Part shown: in pieces, positions 19,786-33,900 of the stretch
Layout of the letters: each line of letters begins with the position of its first letter
Numbering within the stretch: position 1 is the first letter of the stretch
From: Strigops habroptila
Taxonomy: Eukaryota; Chordata; Aves; Psittaciformes; Psittacidae
DNA: 64,000 nt
Direction of reading: 5' to 3'
NCBI RefSeq assembly: GCF_004027225.2
Contig: NC_044288.2
Location: forward strand, 7,375,744-7,439,743
The notes under the pieces: generated by a model
What the model was told of the DNA's origin: nothing
What the model saw: only the letters and a program-made list of their open reading frames with translations
Database searches by the model: none
Translations under genes and position numbers: made by a program

Positions 19786-21645
19786 CCACAGCCGGGGGCC
19801 ACAGCTGCTTTTCCAGCTTATGTCACTCCTAGGAGAAGGCATTAGGACAGGTCTCCCCAGGGAGATGGCACAAACAGGAACTGCAGAGGCACACAGAGTA
19901 CCTTGTGCTTTTGAGCCGCCCCAGGCCTGCATGAGGGGATTGCTTTTCACCCCAGGGCACTGGGTGGTGTTAGACTCCGGTGTGGTAGCCCCTGTGCATG
20001 TGTCTGCATCAAGAAGAGATGATGCTGTACTCTGTCTTGCTCCCAGCTATTCTGCCTCCTCAACCACGACCAACTGAGCAGGGCCCTGGGGCCAAGCTAG
20101 AACATCTTCCGTTTTATTACAAATTATCTAGATCACTGGGGTAAAAGAGGTGCATAAGCAAACCTGTGATGGTGTCTCAGCTATTGGCAACTTCCCTTCA
20201 GCATGAGTTAGTTAAAACAAACAATAAACCCCTCACCATAACAGTTTCTATATACTACTACTAAAAAAAATTGGTCAGCTTTACCCACTTGGCTTGTGTG
20301 CATGATCTGAAAGGCAAGCCTTACCTTCTCCCCATTAGCCAAACAGCCTTTGTGCTCTGGAGCATATGGAGTCTCCCTTTACATTTATGCTGACTGACCT
20401 TCACCTCTGTATAAAACTCCTAGTTAAGAGCTCTCTTGAGAGCAGCGAGGTATGCTTCTGGACTGTCAACTGCATCTTGCTCATAGCTCTTTGGGCAAGT
20501 ACTGTGTTGGACATTTAAAAAAGAACAGGAGGGATAGGAGGGAAGAGAGCATTTTCCTCAGGACAGACAAAGAAACTGGAAATCTTGGAAACCTTGTTGC
20601 TAGGGGCAGAGCTGGTAGAGAAAGCCTCGTCCATCTGGGCACAGCAGCTCTATGCTGTGGTCCAAAGTCCTGCCAAGTGGGAGTGGCTCGTACCTGGGTC
20701 TTTCCTGGTAGTCTCTAAAGCACCTAATGCTGCTGATAAGATGTAAAGTAAACAGCCCCTGCGCTGCTGCCCTGCATGTGCCCATCTCTTTTACAAGCAA
20801 AGAGGAGAAAATGTACAGGAGTGATTAAAAAAACAACCAACTGCAAGCAGCTGAAGCCTGCTGCCTCTGGCTCTGCCCTCCACAGCACTGAAAGGTAGTG
20901 AAGGTGGCAGCAGGATGGGACCTCTGATCTTTGATGCCTAATGTGCCTTGGAGTCCCATCTCATGGCTTGAATTAACGGAAAGCCAGTCCATGTCACAGT
21001 GGAACACAGCCGTACAGCTGCTACTGAATCAAGTGGAAATAATTCTTTAACTTGATTGTTCTTGTACCTGTTTGAGTTCCTTGCCAGGAACAGTAAAATC
21101 TTGTTCTTGTTTCCACTATTTTTCCATCTATTACCATGTTTGTGAACAGCTGCTACCCCTAAGGCCTGGGCTATGCTGCCACTGCCCAGTCCGCTGGCCT
21201 GTGTGCTGATTTAGCTCACTTGAGCCAAGGAGAGAGCAAGTAGCTGCTCTGACAATATGCATCATGGATATATCAGGATGAGAACAATGGGCTCACAGTG
21301 CATCACTTAAATGTCTTTGAATCAACATCTAGTGTAATGCATTATTAACGCTACTTACTTTTTCTACGTTCTTGTCTCTGAAGAGATTTAGACTTAAGGT
21401 AGTAGAGCAGTATTGCTCTAAGGGGCTCCTCCTCTCTTCTCTTGAAGACGTATTTTGGCTTTCCTGTTAAAAATAATTTTTTTCTAAGCTGCTCATGACC
21501 CCAGTTGCTTTCGAATCTGTCATCCAAGCACGTACACACTGATCATTGCCTCAGCTAGCTGCCAGGAAAGGACTTACAGAGGCTGTAATCCAAAACCTGT
21601 GTGCTAGGTGGTACTACCAACACCAGAGCAAGTCAGCTGGGGCTT
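19786..21645. other. Intergenic stretch after the minisatellite, nothing recognised
   Basis: About 1.9 kb between the 11-bp minisatellite and the first CR1 copy. No gene, RNA gene or clear repeat was identified by reading either strand. Confidence 0.5.
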
Positions 21646-21649
21646 TTTC

Positions 21650-22260
21650 TACAAGCCTGGATACAGACACCAACACATCTCTGGATAACCTATTCTAGCA
21701 CTGCACCAACTTCTTAGCAAAAAAGTTTTTCATAGTATCCAGCCTGAACAACCCAAGCTAGAAATTGTGGCCGTCATCGCTTCTTATATCTCCTGCCATT
21801 GCCAGCATGAGTTTGGGTTTGTCACCTTGCAACTCACCTTCAAGAGGCTATAGGCTGGTAACAGATTGCCTCTGAAATTCCTCTTTGCCAAGCAAACAAG
21901 CCCAGCTCTGTCAATCTCTTTGTTGGTCACATCTTGGTAGCCCTCCACTGGACCCTCTCTAGTACCCTCCACATCCCTCTTGAACATCGGGGGTAGGGAA
22001 CTGTGCACAGCAGTCCAGGTGTGGTCACATTCCTGCAAAGTAGGCAGGAATAATGTCCTTCAGTCTCTGGCTGTATTCTTCCCAATACAGTGTGGTGTGT
22101 GGGTTGTCTTATTCAGGATCGGAGCATAGTGGTATCCATGCAACTTCCAGATCCTTTCAGTGAGGCTGCTCCTCAGCCAGAACAGACACACTCCACTCTC
22201 CTTCCCAAACTTCACAAGGTGCCTGTTGACCCAGCCCTTTCATTTCTCAATGTCCCTCTG
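21650..22260 (-). mobile_element. Old CR1 LINE fragment, antisense
   Basis: The plus strand reads as the reverse complement of a CR1 3' region. It includes the stretch resembling 'ccagcctgaacaacccaa' and, further right, the reading near 'tagccctccactggaccctct'. Divergence is high, so this is one of the older copies in the window. It carries no usable reverse-transcriptase frame. Confidence 0.6.
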
Positions 22261-23839
22261 TGTCCAGCATGTCAATTGCCCACCCTAAATTATTATCATT
22301 GTAAATTTACTAGTTCTTTTTTCCTGTAGGATGACATACAGACAGTTATTCTCAGCAAAGATATAGTCTATCCACTAGGCTGTATGACTCTGGATGTATC
22401 CAGACAGACACCTAAGTGTCTCTGATCTTCCTGCTGTGAACCACACTGAGGCTAAAATCCAAGAGCAGCTTTGTATACTTTATTCATAGGAAAAAAAGAA
22501 TAAAACTATCTGAGCCAGAAGTGGCCAGATGATACCACAGGTAATGAAGCAGAAAACTGTGGGTACTGCTGTGGATATCAAACCCCTGAACCTTCTCTGG
22601 CAATGAGCAGCCAGAGCTGTTTAGGGCACTAGCACTCACACTAGGAAATGAAAGCGGTTTTTATTTGGTTTTCTATGAATATAGACATTAACTTCTGCTG
22701 GGCTGTTTGCATTAGGTTAATATTTCTATAATGTACAGGTGTTAATATGAGCTGTGAGTGTCTGCTGTCTGCCTCTAGCCCTCTAAAGAGCAGAGTGTGG
22801 CGCTGCAAATATTAGCCCAGGTAGAGAAGCGTTTGCACACTCTGTGCTGCCTCCTGCAGTAGTACTCTGATAGTACTCCTTACAAACGACCAGGGCTCAG
22901 CTCTCAGATCCTCAGTACCTATCTCCTGCATTGCTCTGGTTTTGACTCAAGAAGGGTTGTAGTGATGGTAAAAAAATAAAAATGATGATAAAAATCCTGA
23001 TAAAAAGCAGCAGTGTGCTATAATCCTCGTAAGATTAGTATTACACTAAATAAAGTACAACTCAGCAAATACTGCAAACAAGATTATTTGCTTAGTCAAA
23101 CCCACTCTTCACTGGCTGTGGCAGTGGCAGATGTAGAGAAGAAATGCCTAGCAGATCACTGGAACTGCTACTCGATTTAATACAGTGATATACAGTCATT
23201 TCAGAGATAAACTATAAGATTTGTGCTCTTGGTTTGTTGAAAAGGGCTCCCCAGTAATGGAAAGGCCTGTCCATTGCTATTGAACAGAAGAGGAAACACA
23301 AACTATCCTCCTGCAGATCCCATAGGGATCTTCCTGCCACCAAAGAGAGGAACAACTAATAAAGAAACAGCACTAGCACGGTTGAATGGATTTCTTGTTT
23401 CCAGTGTGCACCTCACACACAGCCTGTGATAAGATATAACACAGACGTGGCCTGCCATGTGTCCAAGTCTGCTGAATGAGTTCTTAATGTGTTAGAGGAA
23501 AAACTTTAAAGCACTGTATCAAGTCCTTCATAGCCTGAGAGCAGTATGCAGATGAACTGTGATGGCTCCAACGAATTTCAAGAGCATGAGGTTTGGTGCT
23601 AGTATTTCCCAGTAGAGGCAGATTGGATTGTAATCTGCACTGCAAGGGCCAGAGAAACCAGACTCGTGGATGGTAAAACAAAAATGAAAACCAAAGTATG
23701 GCAGTATTCCAGTGGAGGAGGTGGGATGGTGAGGAGAGGAAATGTGCAACGCGATAATGGTCATATTACCTGTAACATACCGGTAGGAAGAGAGAGTTCC
23801 TGCGACTGCTGTAAAAGCAGTTGCTCTCTTTGGCTGATG

Positions 23840-24425
23840 TAAGTTGTAGCGAGCGATAAGGTCCCCCCTGAGCCTTCTCTTCTCCAGACTAAACCCCCCA
23901 GGTCCCTCAGCTGTTCCTCATCACACTTGTGCTCCAGGCCCTGCACCAGCTCCGGTGCCCTTCTCTGGCCCCGCTCCAGCACCTCAATGTCTCTCTTGTA
24001 GTGAGGGGCCCAGAACTGGACACAGGATTCGAGGTGCAGCCTCACCAGTGCCCAGCACAGGGGGACAATCACTGCCCTGGCCCTGCTGCCACTCTGGTGC
24101 TGATACAAGCCAGGATGCTGATGGCTTCTTGGCTGCCTGGGCACAAGCTGCACATGTTTCAGCTCTGTCAGTCAGCATCCCCAGGTCCTTTTCCATGAGC
24201 AACTTTCCAGCTGCCTTTCCCGAAGCCTGGAGTGTTGCAGGGGGTTGTTGGGCCCAAGTGCAGGACCCGGCATTGAGCCTGGTTGAACCTCAGAAAATTT
24301 GCCTAGGCCCATCGATCCAGCCAGTCCAGATCCCTCTGCAGAGCTTCCTACCCTCCAGCAGATCAACACTCCTGCCCTACTTGGTGTTGTCTGTCATCAC
24401 AGAACCTGCTGACATCACTAACCCC
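23840..24425 (-). mobile_element. CR1 LINE fragment, antisense, about 0.6 kb
   Basis: On the plus strand this is the well-known reverse complement of the region after the CR1 reverse-transcriptase core. Recognisable pieces are 'gagccttctcttctccag', 'gtagtgaggggcccagaact', 'gcccatcgatccagcc' and 'agcagatcaacactcc'. The minus-strand frame has several breaks. The copy is 5'-truncated, like most CR1s, and inserted in the 11 kb interval upstream of GFRA3. Confidence 0.85.
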
Positions 24426-25084
24426 AAATCAGCCAGGACCTACATGAACCTGCAAAGAGCAGCAAAGATAACATAAACCATGGAATGGGTGCTAAAAGCT
24501 GAGGAAATCAGATCAGAGTTGATCGCTGTTTCTGCAGCTGTTTAAGAAGGTCAAAGGCCTGGACCTTGCACAGAATTAGAGAAACTGATTCCTGAGATAT
24601 CACGCATTACACTGGTAGATGACCCCCATAGGTCAGAGCTGGCCTATACGATTTCAAATAGAAAGAGTGATGAAAGCTCTGGTCGTGAGAGACTGGTAAT
24701 TACCCAGCTCTCTGAGATCTATAATGAGGTTACAGTGCTGCTCTGCATGTGTGTGGGGAGGGACAAACAACCAAATAACCTTGTATGTCATGGGTCCCAG
24801 GAAAGATACATATATAAGTATGCAAAAATCAAAAAAGGGACCATTGCACTGCCCTCACAGGCACTGCTGCCTAGTGAAGAGAGGGGACCTGGCCAACCCT
24901 TCACCAGACACTACATCAGGGTTCCTCTACTTGACCACTTGCCAAGGCAGCCTGAAAGCACTGCTACAGCATTCAGCTTTAACATGAAAGGAAGAATCTT
25001 CCCTTTCCTTTTTTTGTTTGCTGCAGAGCATAATTCACAGCTGAGCTAAGGAACCATTTCAGTGGGCTTTGGGTGAAGATTTAT

Positions 25085-25310
25085 AATCACAGAATCAGAT
25101 AACCAGTCTGGAAATGAACTTGAAAGATCCTTTAAACTATTCTGTCGTACCAAGCTGGACCAACTTGTCTAGAGCTGTTCTTAAAGATCCCCAGTACACA
25201 ATGATCTCTTCTTTTTCTTTCCTCCTCATGAAAGTTGTTACCCTGTTGTAGAAGAAAATTGTATTGGTCCTTGACAAATCCACCTGGGAGACAAACAGCA
25301 AGCCTGTTAT
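25085..25310 (-). mobile_element. Possible very old CR1 3' end, antisense
   Basis: A start like 'aatcacagaatcagataacc', followed by sequence reminiscent of 'gaaagatcctttaaactat', resembles the reverse complement of a CR1 3' terminus with its hairpin and short direct-repeat tail. Similarity fades quickly, so I list it only as probable. Confidence 0.4.
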
Positions 25311-26870
25311 TTTCCACACGTTAACAGATTGGTCATGCATCCCAGAATTTTCCTAGAGCTTGAAGTTAAGGTTAATTGTTTATATTCTTCCCTTTCTCAA
25401 GGCACACACACTGCTTTCCCTTCTCCAAGCTTTTCTCCTGTGAGATGCTGGCTATCAGTTCACCGAGTTTACCGAAATTTGCCTTTGCTTTGAAGCGTAA
25501 AACCAGCAAAATAGAAAGAAAAAACTGAAAGATCACAGGCTGACAACCGCGACCATCCAGACAGCCCTTTATGTTAACATTCTCAAGAAGCTATACCTGT
25601 CAGCTACAGTCAGGTCTAGCAGAGCTTCCCCTCCTCTGGCTGTCATCATCTTCTGTACCAAGAAAGTCAGTACCATGCTCCATAAGCTTCGTGTACCACC
25701 AGTACTCTGGTAATGAGGGATGCCTGGGCAGCTATCATCTCTCACTGCTGTGCACTGGATCATTCTGCTTGGGTTTACTGCCAGGCAGCCTGGAGTGTAA
25801 ATGGCAGTGCCCAGTCTCCTTCCCTTCTAACAATCACTCAAACTGCATAGAAAAGATCCTCCTACAGTCTCAAAGCAAGTCTACAAATCCATGACACTGA
25901 AGGCAACATCTCTTCTTCTTCTCCTGCCTCTTATTCCTCACAAGTTGCACACTACTGTAATTAATACTCCAGCCATAGTAATAATCTGAACAGGTCTTGA
26001 CTGTACCACATTTATAACTTGGATCAGAATTAAAAACTTTCTGATCTACTTGTTTATTCTTATAATTTCTCGCAAAAACATAGATTAAGTTCACAGGACC
26101 AAGCCACTTCTTGTTTTTACATGACGTCGTTGTAAGAAAACCTCTACTCTTTCTTCAGCCTAACTACCCTGTTTCCTCCTCCTAAATGATAACTGCAAAC
26201 AAGTAACTACAAAGTCAAACAGGGTCCACCCCATCCACCATTTTCTTTAAGCTCCTCCAAATATTAGACTTTGGTTAGACTTCAAGCTATGGTGAGAATG
26301 ATTTTTCTCTCCTCCTTAAGCATGAAGTTATAGCTCCCAGTGTCTGGGGACAACTTGACCACATTCAGAAGAATTCTCTCAGCAGCAACCTGCAGGAAGC
26401 AGAGGGACTAATCTTGATCAAACCCCAAGCAGAGGAGGGCACCCCTGAACTGGACTGTGAATGCTTACTGTGTTTGCAGTTATTACCCTTTCTCCTGGAC
26501 TTTTCAAGCAGATGGCATAGGTCTCTCTATGTGTGCAAACAGTCGACCTACAAAAGGTTTCTCTCGTTTTCATATTAGTATATGAAAGTATGCTTGACGT
26601 GCACATGTTGGACTGCTACTTTTTCTTGCGTTGGTTAATTTGACTGTAGGATGTAAACTAAAGATAAGGATCTGTTCAAAAAGCAGCACGGTTGCCTGAA
26701 TGCCGAGCAGGCTCTTGGAAATGCCATCCTCAGCCAAGACAGAGCCAGCACAGGTAAGATGCTGAAATAAGACCCTCCACAACAAAGTTAGGAGGAAGAA
26801 GCCAAACAAAGCTCGCTCGGCCCTCCTGCGGCCCAAAGCAGGGTCATGGGAATGTATTCAAAAGCCGGTC
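25311..26870. other. Intergenic stretch upstream of the GFRA3 CpG island
   Basis: About 1.5 kb with no recognised gene or repeat. An 88-codon minus-strand frame (26836-26570) has a hydrophobic start but opens with TTG, not ATG, and matches nothing I know, so I do not call it. Confidence 0.5.
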
Positions 26871-26879
26871 AGCGCCTGT

Positions 26880-27950
26880 CACCTCCAGGCGCACTCCGTT
26901 CCAGACTTTATTTTACCCAGCGCACCCCTGCGGGTGCTTGCCCTGCCCAGGCCCAGCCTTGACCCAGCGCGGGACGCACCGTGAGTCCGAACACGAACCG
27001 AACAGCCCCTTCCATAGCCCTTCCAGGAGCTCCCCTTTGAAACGCGCCCGCAGCTGCCGCCCAGCAGGCGCATCACGCGCTCTGCACCGCAACCCCCCGC
27101 AATCCCCCGCCGCAGCTCCGAGCGCAGCCGCGACCCCTGCGGGGGCCGGACCCCCCCCCCGAGCCGGGTCCCGGGGGCGGGCCGGGCTGCGGGGTGGCGC
27201 TCACCGCCCGCTCCTCGACGGGGCGGGCCGGTCGGTGCCGTGCCGAGCCGAGCCGCGCGGGGCAGACCGCGGAGAGCTGTGGCGGGGCTGCACGCAGCAT
27301 GTGAGCTGCGGCCCCAGCGCTCCGAGAGACCGACCACCGGCGCCGGGCTCCAGCATGCGGTTCGCCCTGCTCCTGGGGCTGCTCCTCTCCCGAGCCGGTA
27401 ATAGCGCCCGGAGCGCGGGGCGGCGGACGGGGCGGGCCGGGGAGGGCGGCGAGGCAGGGCGGCGCGTACCCCGTCCCGCTCCCGGCGGGTGGGGAGCGGG
27501 ACCCGCGCCGCCGCCCCGAAGGACCACCCGCGTCCCCTGCCCGCAGGGAAAGGGGACAGGGGGGTCCCGCGCCGGCGTCTCCCGGTGCTGGGCGGACCCA
27601 CAGCGCGCCCCGAGGTCGCGGCTCTCGGCCGCTGGCCGAACCTCGGTTCCCAGCCACCGGCTGCGACAGAGGGCGAACGCCCCGCTGCCCCGGGGGAAGA
27701 ACCGCCTTCCAGCTGGGAAAGGAGCGCTCCTACCGTGACCCGGAACGCGAGCGGCAGATGCGGCGGCGAGCGGAGCGGAGGGACATGCCGGGGAGGGGGC
27801 GGCTCGTCCTTGGGGCTGGCGGCTGCGCCGGGCTTGGCTCCGTGCAGCGGTGCGGGGAAGCGGGAACTGACCCGCCGGCGGGAGAGGCAGGAGAGGCACC
27901 CGGCGACTGCCGGCTCTGGCTGCACCCTTCACACTGGCTCCGTCGAGGGC
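26880..27950. promoter_or_regulatory. GFRA3: CpG island and promoter of GFRA3
   Basis: A CpG island of roughly 1 kb surrounds GFRA3 exon 1 (27355-27397) and extends about 450 bp to either side. No TATA box is evident near the expected start. Open frames of 150-350 codons cross it on both strands and are composition-driven. Because the CtBP gene points away to the left and GFRA3 to the right, this island faces 11 kb of intergenic sequence. Confidence 0.75.
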
Positions 27951-30900
27951 TTTTTTTGACACCCACCCTCCTGATCCTCTCCCAAGTGCTGCAGGCCGGT
28001 AGTTTTCTAAGGTGAGGCTCAGTCTGCAAAGACTAACTCGAGGAACTCCTGCAGAGATGCAGCAGTTTGCTCTACTCTGCCGTCTATTACTGCCAAGTCA
28101 CGAGAGCCAAGGATAGAAACGGTTCCTGTCCAGTTCATCTCCTGTGCAGTCTTCATGGCTGATGTGACTAGAAATGCAGAAATTACGGAACTGCTCCGAA
28201 CCGTTCCTAGACCCCTGGCTACGGGATGTCAGTGCTTTACTCTCAGAAAAAGCTGCAGCTGCTGAGTATCGCAGTGACTGCTCTAAAAATGGGCCATGGC
28301 ACTAAGACCTCAGCAGCACCTGCAGCCACATGAGTATGATAGATGCCCCTCAGTTTTCCATGTCTCAGTACTAATGCTTCTTTGATAGGTTTCCCTTCTG
28401 TAATCATTCTCTTTCAATAGCATGGTACACCAGGGGCATCAAATTAATACACATATATATATGGCAGGACATGGAGTGAAAAGGGAGAATAAAGGGATAT
28501 AGTATTACCTACCCATTTTTTCTAAGGTATAAGTAATCATAATCTGTGAAGTTATTATTACCTTTAAGTTGTGTTAGGACTTAAAATAATGCATAGCTAT
28601 TAAATGATGTCTGTAGAAGAGGACTGTTTTGAATTTCTCTGATGAGAGATTTGCTTTTCAGGGAGCTTATAAAGTCACAGCCAGACAGTCACAGCTACGT
28701 AACAGCCAGATGAACAACAACATACAGTAAGTTGCTAGAAAAGCAAAGACGTTTGTACAAGTGAGACAGAGACACCTAGAAAGTATTACAGGGCTGCAAG
28801 AGAAGTAGAAGATTTGAGAAGCAGCACATAATTGTGCCGTTTATGGCTTACAGCAAATGAACTGATGAAGCCAGCAAAAGTAAAGGAAGTGAAAGAACAA
28901 TTTAGACAGTGAAGGTGGTATACCAGCTGCAGAGGCACATTAAGATTTTGTTCTAATCTGTAGTGAAGGCAGACTGAAATAGTACTACTGCACCTACTGA
29001 GCAAGACAGTGACAGGTAATATCATGTACCCAAAGAACATTAAAGGTAGATGTGAGGCTCAGCACCATCCTTTCCTAAATCCAGCCAAGCAATATTGTCA
29101 TGCAGGGAAAGGAGGCATGTGTCTGTGTGTGTCTATATATAATCAATGCCTGTGCTATGCAAATATACATACACACAGATAGACAGAGTTCACAGTCAAC
29201 CAAGAGATGAAAGATGGCAGACCAAGCCTGCATCCCAGCATTTCTGGCTGGGATTTCAGGGACTGGGTCCTGTATACTTAAATTGATTGCACATCAGTGC
29301 TGCTATATGGAGCTACTTGCATCTTATGTCAAGGATTTATTCTAGTATGCAAAAAATACACATTCTTATTCCTAAGTTTCCAAGCTCAGTAAAGCAGTTG
29401 TTTTTACACTCTACAAATGGCTTTCTCAGTACATCTCTTAATGACCAGTATATACTTTAGCAAGTGCAGCAGCACTGACTCACAGCACACAGCATGGTGT
29501 TACTATGTGCTTATTGCACTGCGGTTTTCATTACCCATAGATAATAGATAGAAGAGCTTCTTCAGAGCAGGCCTCATCAACCCCAAGGTTTCCATGGGGA
29601 TTTACTACTCCATAAAACACAGAGCCATCCCTGATCATGGCCAAGTTGAAAGAGTTAAGGGTGATAAAAAAATGTTTTATTAAACAAAATTATTTCTGCA
29701 ACTTTTTTTTAACCTTTTGTTCCCTCTTTCATACATTAATACTCATCCTTCTGTTTCTAAATGGAGATAGCTTTTGTTCCTTACTACTCCATATGAGAGA
29801 CCCCAACCAGTTCTGCCTCTTGAGAGGAGTCCTCATTGAATAAAGGATGCCTACAGAACAGTGACAAGGTGCTTGTGTGGCATCCATCATGATTGTGATC
29901 CTAATAATCTTTTCCCTACTCGACCAGGAGACCTCCTGGCTCTGCCAAGGAGTGACTGCATAGCAGCAGAACAACTGTGCCTCTTGGACTCTACTTGCAA
30001 TGGCACCTACAGGATCCTGGAAAACTGTGCCCTGGCTAAGACTCGCTTCCTTCCACTGGACCATGATACCAGGGTCCAATGTTTGAATGCAGAGCTAGAC
30101 CTCGGGAACAGCTCTTTGCTGCACTGCAAGTGTCACCGGCGCATGAAGAGACAGGAGCACTGCTTACGTGTTTTCTGGACCATTCACTCCAGCATGACAG
30201 ATGGTGAGATGAAATAATAGGAATTTATAAGGTACTAGTGAGGCTCGCCCCTGGCCCATATCTGAAAACAACTGCAAAAGGTGACTTCCCAACAGTGCAG
30301 CTCACTTTGTAGCCACAACTCCCAGTGAAGAGAATTCACTTCTGCTCTGTTTGATAAGCAGAGAAAACCGATCTGGGCTGTGCCTTCAAATACACCAGGG
30401 ACCCCCAGAGATAAAGATAGCTACTCTGAGGCTGTTAGATTTGGTGCTGTGAGGGGAGAGTGCTGTGAAAATCACCTCAAAATGTTCATGTCTGTCATCA
30501 CTGAAAACAACATGTGGTTATCGCACACACTAACGGCATCCATGAGCATGTTGCTTCTCTCCAGCTTCAGTGGGATGCTTCTACTTGGCCTCCCACTACA
30601 GCCTGTGCTGCACATTGCCTCACTGCTACTGAGGCTGAAAAGGCCCAAATGACAACATAGACCAAATTCCAGCCAGAGGAAATATGATGACAAAATGTCA
30701 CGTTGTTTTTACACCGTAATACCTTGGCATCTCCAGCAGAACCATTCTTGGCATTTGGCTTTGAGCAAAACAGAGCATCTCTGAACTCCAGCCTGAGAAA
30801 ACAGCCAGGCACAAATAAGAAAAAAATTAAGGAGGGGGAAAAAAAGAAAGAAAAAAAATAAAACCAAACCATTTTTTCACTGCATAAAATATCTCGTATC

Positions 30901-33900
30901 TTGCCCAGGTTATTTCAATTTGGAGACCTCTCCCTATGAGAATCCAGCAAATGAAGAACACTGGAAGACAGACTATAATAAACTGGCAGCTCTGTTATCA
31001 GGTAAGGATTGTAATGATTATGTGATATAATGCTGTTTTTTCTTATCTTTTCAGGTGCTGAAAATTATTAAGAACAATTTGGGGTAATGGCCTCTTTAAT
31101 CAGATGAATGCCTGCTCTGGATACTTGCCTAAATTCAACCCCCCCTAACAAGTGTAAATATAGCCACAGATCAAGGCCCATGAAAACAGGGAATAACCCA
31201 CAATGATGCATTCACTGAAACAAACACCCTAACACGAACCAACAAAAAATATGATTTTGTAGCTAGTACAACTGCAACATCACACTGCAGGCACACAGCA
31301 GGACTAACATGCTTTGTTCTTTTTGATATTCCCAATCTGACCATCAAGTAAGGACTACTCCTATTTCCACACAGAATCTCTTCTGGAGACTTCCTTCATT
31401 GTTTCTGGATTTCTTTTGGCTTTCTAGGCTCACAGTTAGCAAGAGATGCAACAAATCCATGCCTAAAAGCAACTCATGTCTGTAATCTGAGCAAGAAGTG
31501 CGTTCGTCTGCGCACAGAGTATGCCTCTATCTGCACCAAAGGAGCAGGAAGTGAGGACGTGTGTGACCGTCGCAAATGCCACAGAGGGCTGAGGAATTTC
31601 TTTGAGAAAGTCCCTGAGGATTTCACCAAAAGCATCCTATTCTGTCCATGTCAAGATGAGCTTTGTGGAGAACGACGCCGGAAAACTATTGTTCCAAATT
31701 GTTCCTTCCAGTATAGCACCAAACCCAATTGCCTCTGGCTTCTGGACTCCTGCTTAGAAGACCATATCTGCAAGTAGGTCCAGCAGCAGCGGACATTAGT
31801 CAAGAGAAGAGAACAGCATAGACACTGACAGTCTCATTTTCCTTCCTACAGATCCCGACTGGCTGACTTCCAACAAAATTGTCAACCTGCAGACATGTCT
31901 CCAGATGGTTGTTCTCAGCACAGCCATGCTGCATGCCTGCAGGCTTACATGGGGATGATTGGTAAGTGACAGCCACAGGAATACACAGGGCAGGTGCCTG
32001 TAGGACACAAACTTGCAGGCACACTGATGCTGCTCTCCTGCAGGAGATGGTGCTCAGTATACCAATGAATAATTGATGCTGGTGCTCCCTCTTGCTTCTG
32101 AGGTAAATGCAGCCCAAAAAGAGCTGTCTTCTCAGAGCCAGACAGAACATGGCACTACCAGCTGTTAGGAGGAAGGTCATCTTTGGTTTTAGGCATTCAC
32201 TGCCAACCTGCTAATACTTTTCCAGAGTGGCTCAAAAGAGGAGCTATAAAGAGCATCATCATCTCAGGAGCTTTAAACTGTACCTTCTGGTCTTTGCTGG
32301 TTTTGTGCCAAATGAACTCTGGCTGGATGGCACCCCACAAGCATGCAGCATTTGTTTGTCAAAAGCCATTTGGCCTCACAGTGTTGCCAGCTAAGCAAGA
32401 AACAAGAGCACCTTTTGCTGCCATATGCCAGTTCTGCAGCCGAGTGCCTGCAGCTTTGCATCCTTCTATCTGATGCTTGCACCAGCTTCAGCTATCAGCA
32501 CACCTCACCATCAGATTGCCTGAGCCAGGGGTAGCAATCTCCACACTTTATCACAGCCCAGCAGACTTCATGTAGATTGACCAGGCCTCGGTCACCTCGC
32601 AGGTGCTCCCTGGCCTCTCCTGGGTAACGTGTATCGCAGTGGAAGGCTTCTGCCTTCAGGGCAGCATTCCTTTTATTACAGTGGGACTCATGATGCTTCT
32701 TTCATCTGGTGAAGTAAATCCTCATTCTGGTTTCTGGCCCTTTGGGACAGGCACACCCATGACACCCAACTATGTCAGCAACTCGAGTGCGGAGGTATCC
32801 CTGTGGTGCACATGTGAGAGCAGTGGCAACCAGAAGGAGAAGTGCGACCAGATACTCAGCATGTTTGAGAACAACAAATGCCTTGGTAAGCATCAATCAG
32901 ATCCCAGAATGAGGGAGACAGCTCAGCACAGGCAAATTCAAATCATGTTGATTTCAAGATCCTGTGTTGCATTGTTCTTGAGTATAGTTCTGCTGCCTTC
33001 TGCAGTGGCTGCATGATCCCTTATCCAACCTATGGGACCAGCCTGGATCTGCTCTCAGAAGTGCTTCTGTATCTTTTTGCAACCCTTCTGTCTGTCTCAA
33101 ATACCATGAAGCTATTTCCAAACAGCATTCAAATGAAGGGGTTGCAAAAAAAAAATCACGAGGGGAGGTCAGACATGCTGTTTCCATAGGTTGCTGAGTA
33201 ACCACATCATTGCACTAGGATTCTGCAGTTTGGCTTCCCCTCCTCCCCCTTCTTTGGCCCTCACTTGGTCAAGATAAGTAGCTCTTGACACAGCCCCTGT
33301 TACTAGATTCAGCAGCACAACAGTTACAAAAATCCTGTTACATTCAACTATGTAATCCTAAGTCTTTCTGTTATCTCCCTAGCATTTTAGCAACAGACTG
33401 TAATAAAAGTTAAATATTTTATGTTTGTAAAAGCTTCCAAAGGATATCAGAGAAACCAGCATGATTAGATAAATAATTAATATTTAAGTCTACCTCCTGT
33501 TGTATAGAAAAGCTTTACACCCAGCCCTATAGATACACCTACAACCTAAACATCCCATCTGAGATACTACATACCTGCACCTTACCAAACAGACACTTGG
33601 GAAAGTCCCAGAGGGACCCAAAGGTCCTTAAGTACAGTGCAAATTGGCTTTGCAGTCAGCTCAACCTCACAAGTAAATCTACAAACTAACAGGCCCTTCA
33701 CTAAACAGAAAATACATATTGTCTGAATCGAAGCCACAGAGCCTGAGTGGAAGCTAACACAGCTTCCCTAGACTTCTGCTCACTAGGCTCCAATATGTGC
33801 AGAGAAAAGCACAGTAAGACTCTTGCTTTACTTCTGTTTGCAGAAAATGCCATTTGGTCTCAAATGCACCTGAAACAGACAGCTCTAGAAAGACAGGAAG

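Noticed and set aside
19375-20077. Cys/Ala-rich frames of about 190-220 codons on both strands
   Set aside because: They are read-through of an 11-bp tandem repeat, which keeps several frames open at once.
26570-26836. 88-codon minus-strand frame with a hydrophobic start, as a possible divergent gene from the GFRA3 island
   Set aside because: It opens with TTG and has no ATG near the start, no recognised family and no splice evidence.
26879-27962. Minus-strand frames of 194-348 codons and plus-strand frames of 156-266 codons around GFRA3 exon 1
   Set aside because: Composition-driven frames in the GFRA3 CpG island; the real product here is the 43-nt exon at 27355-27397.
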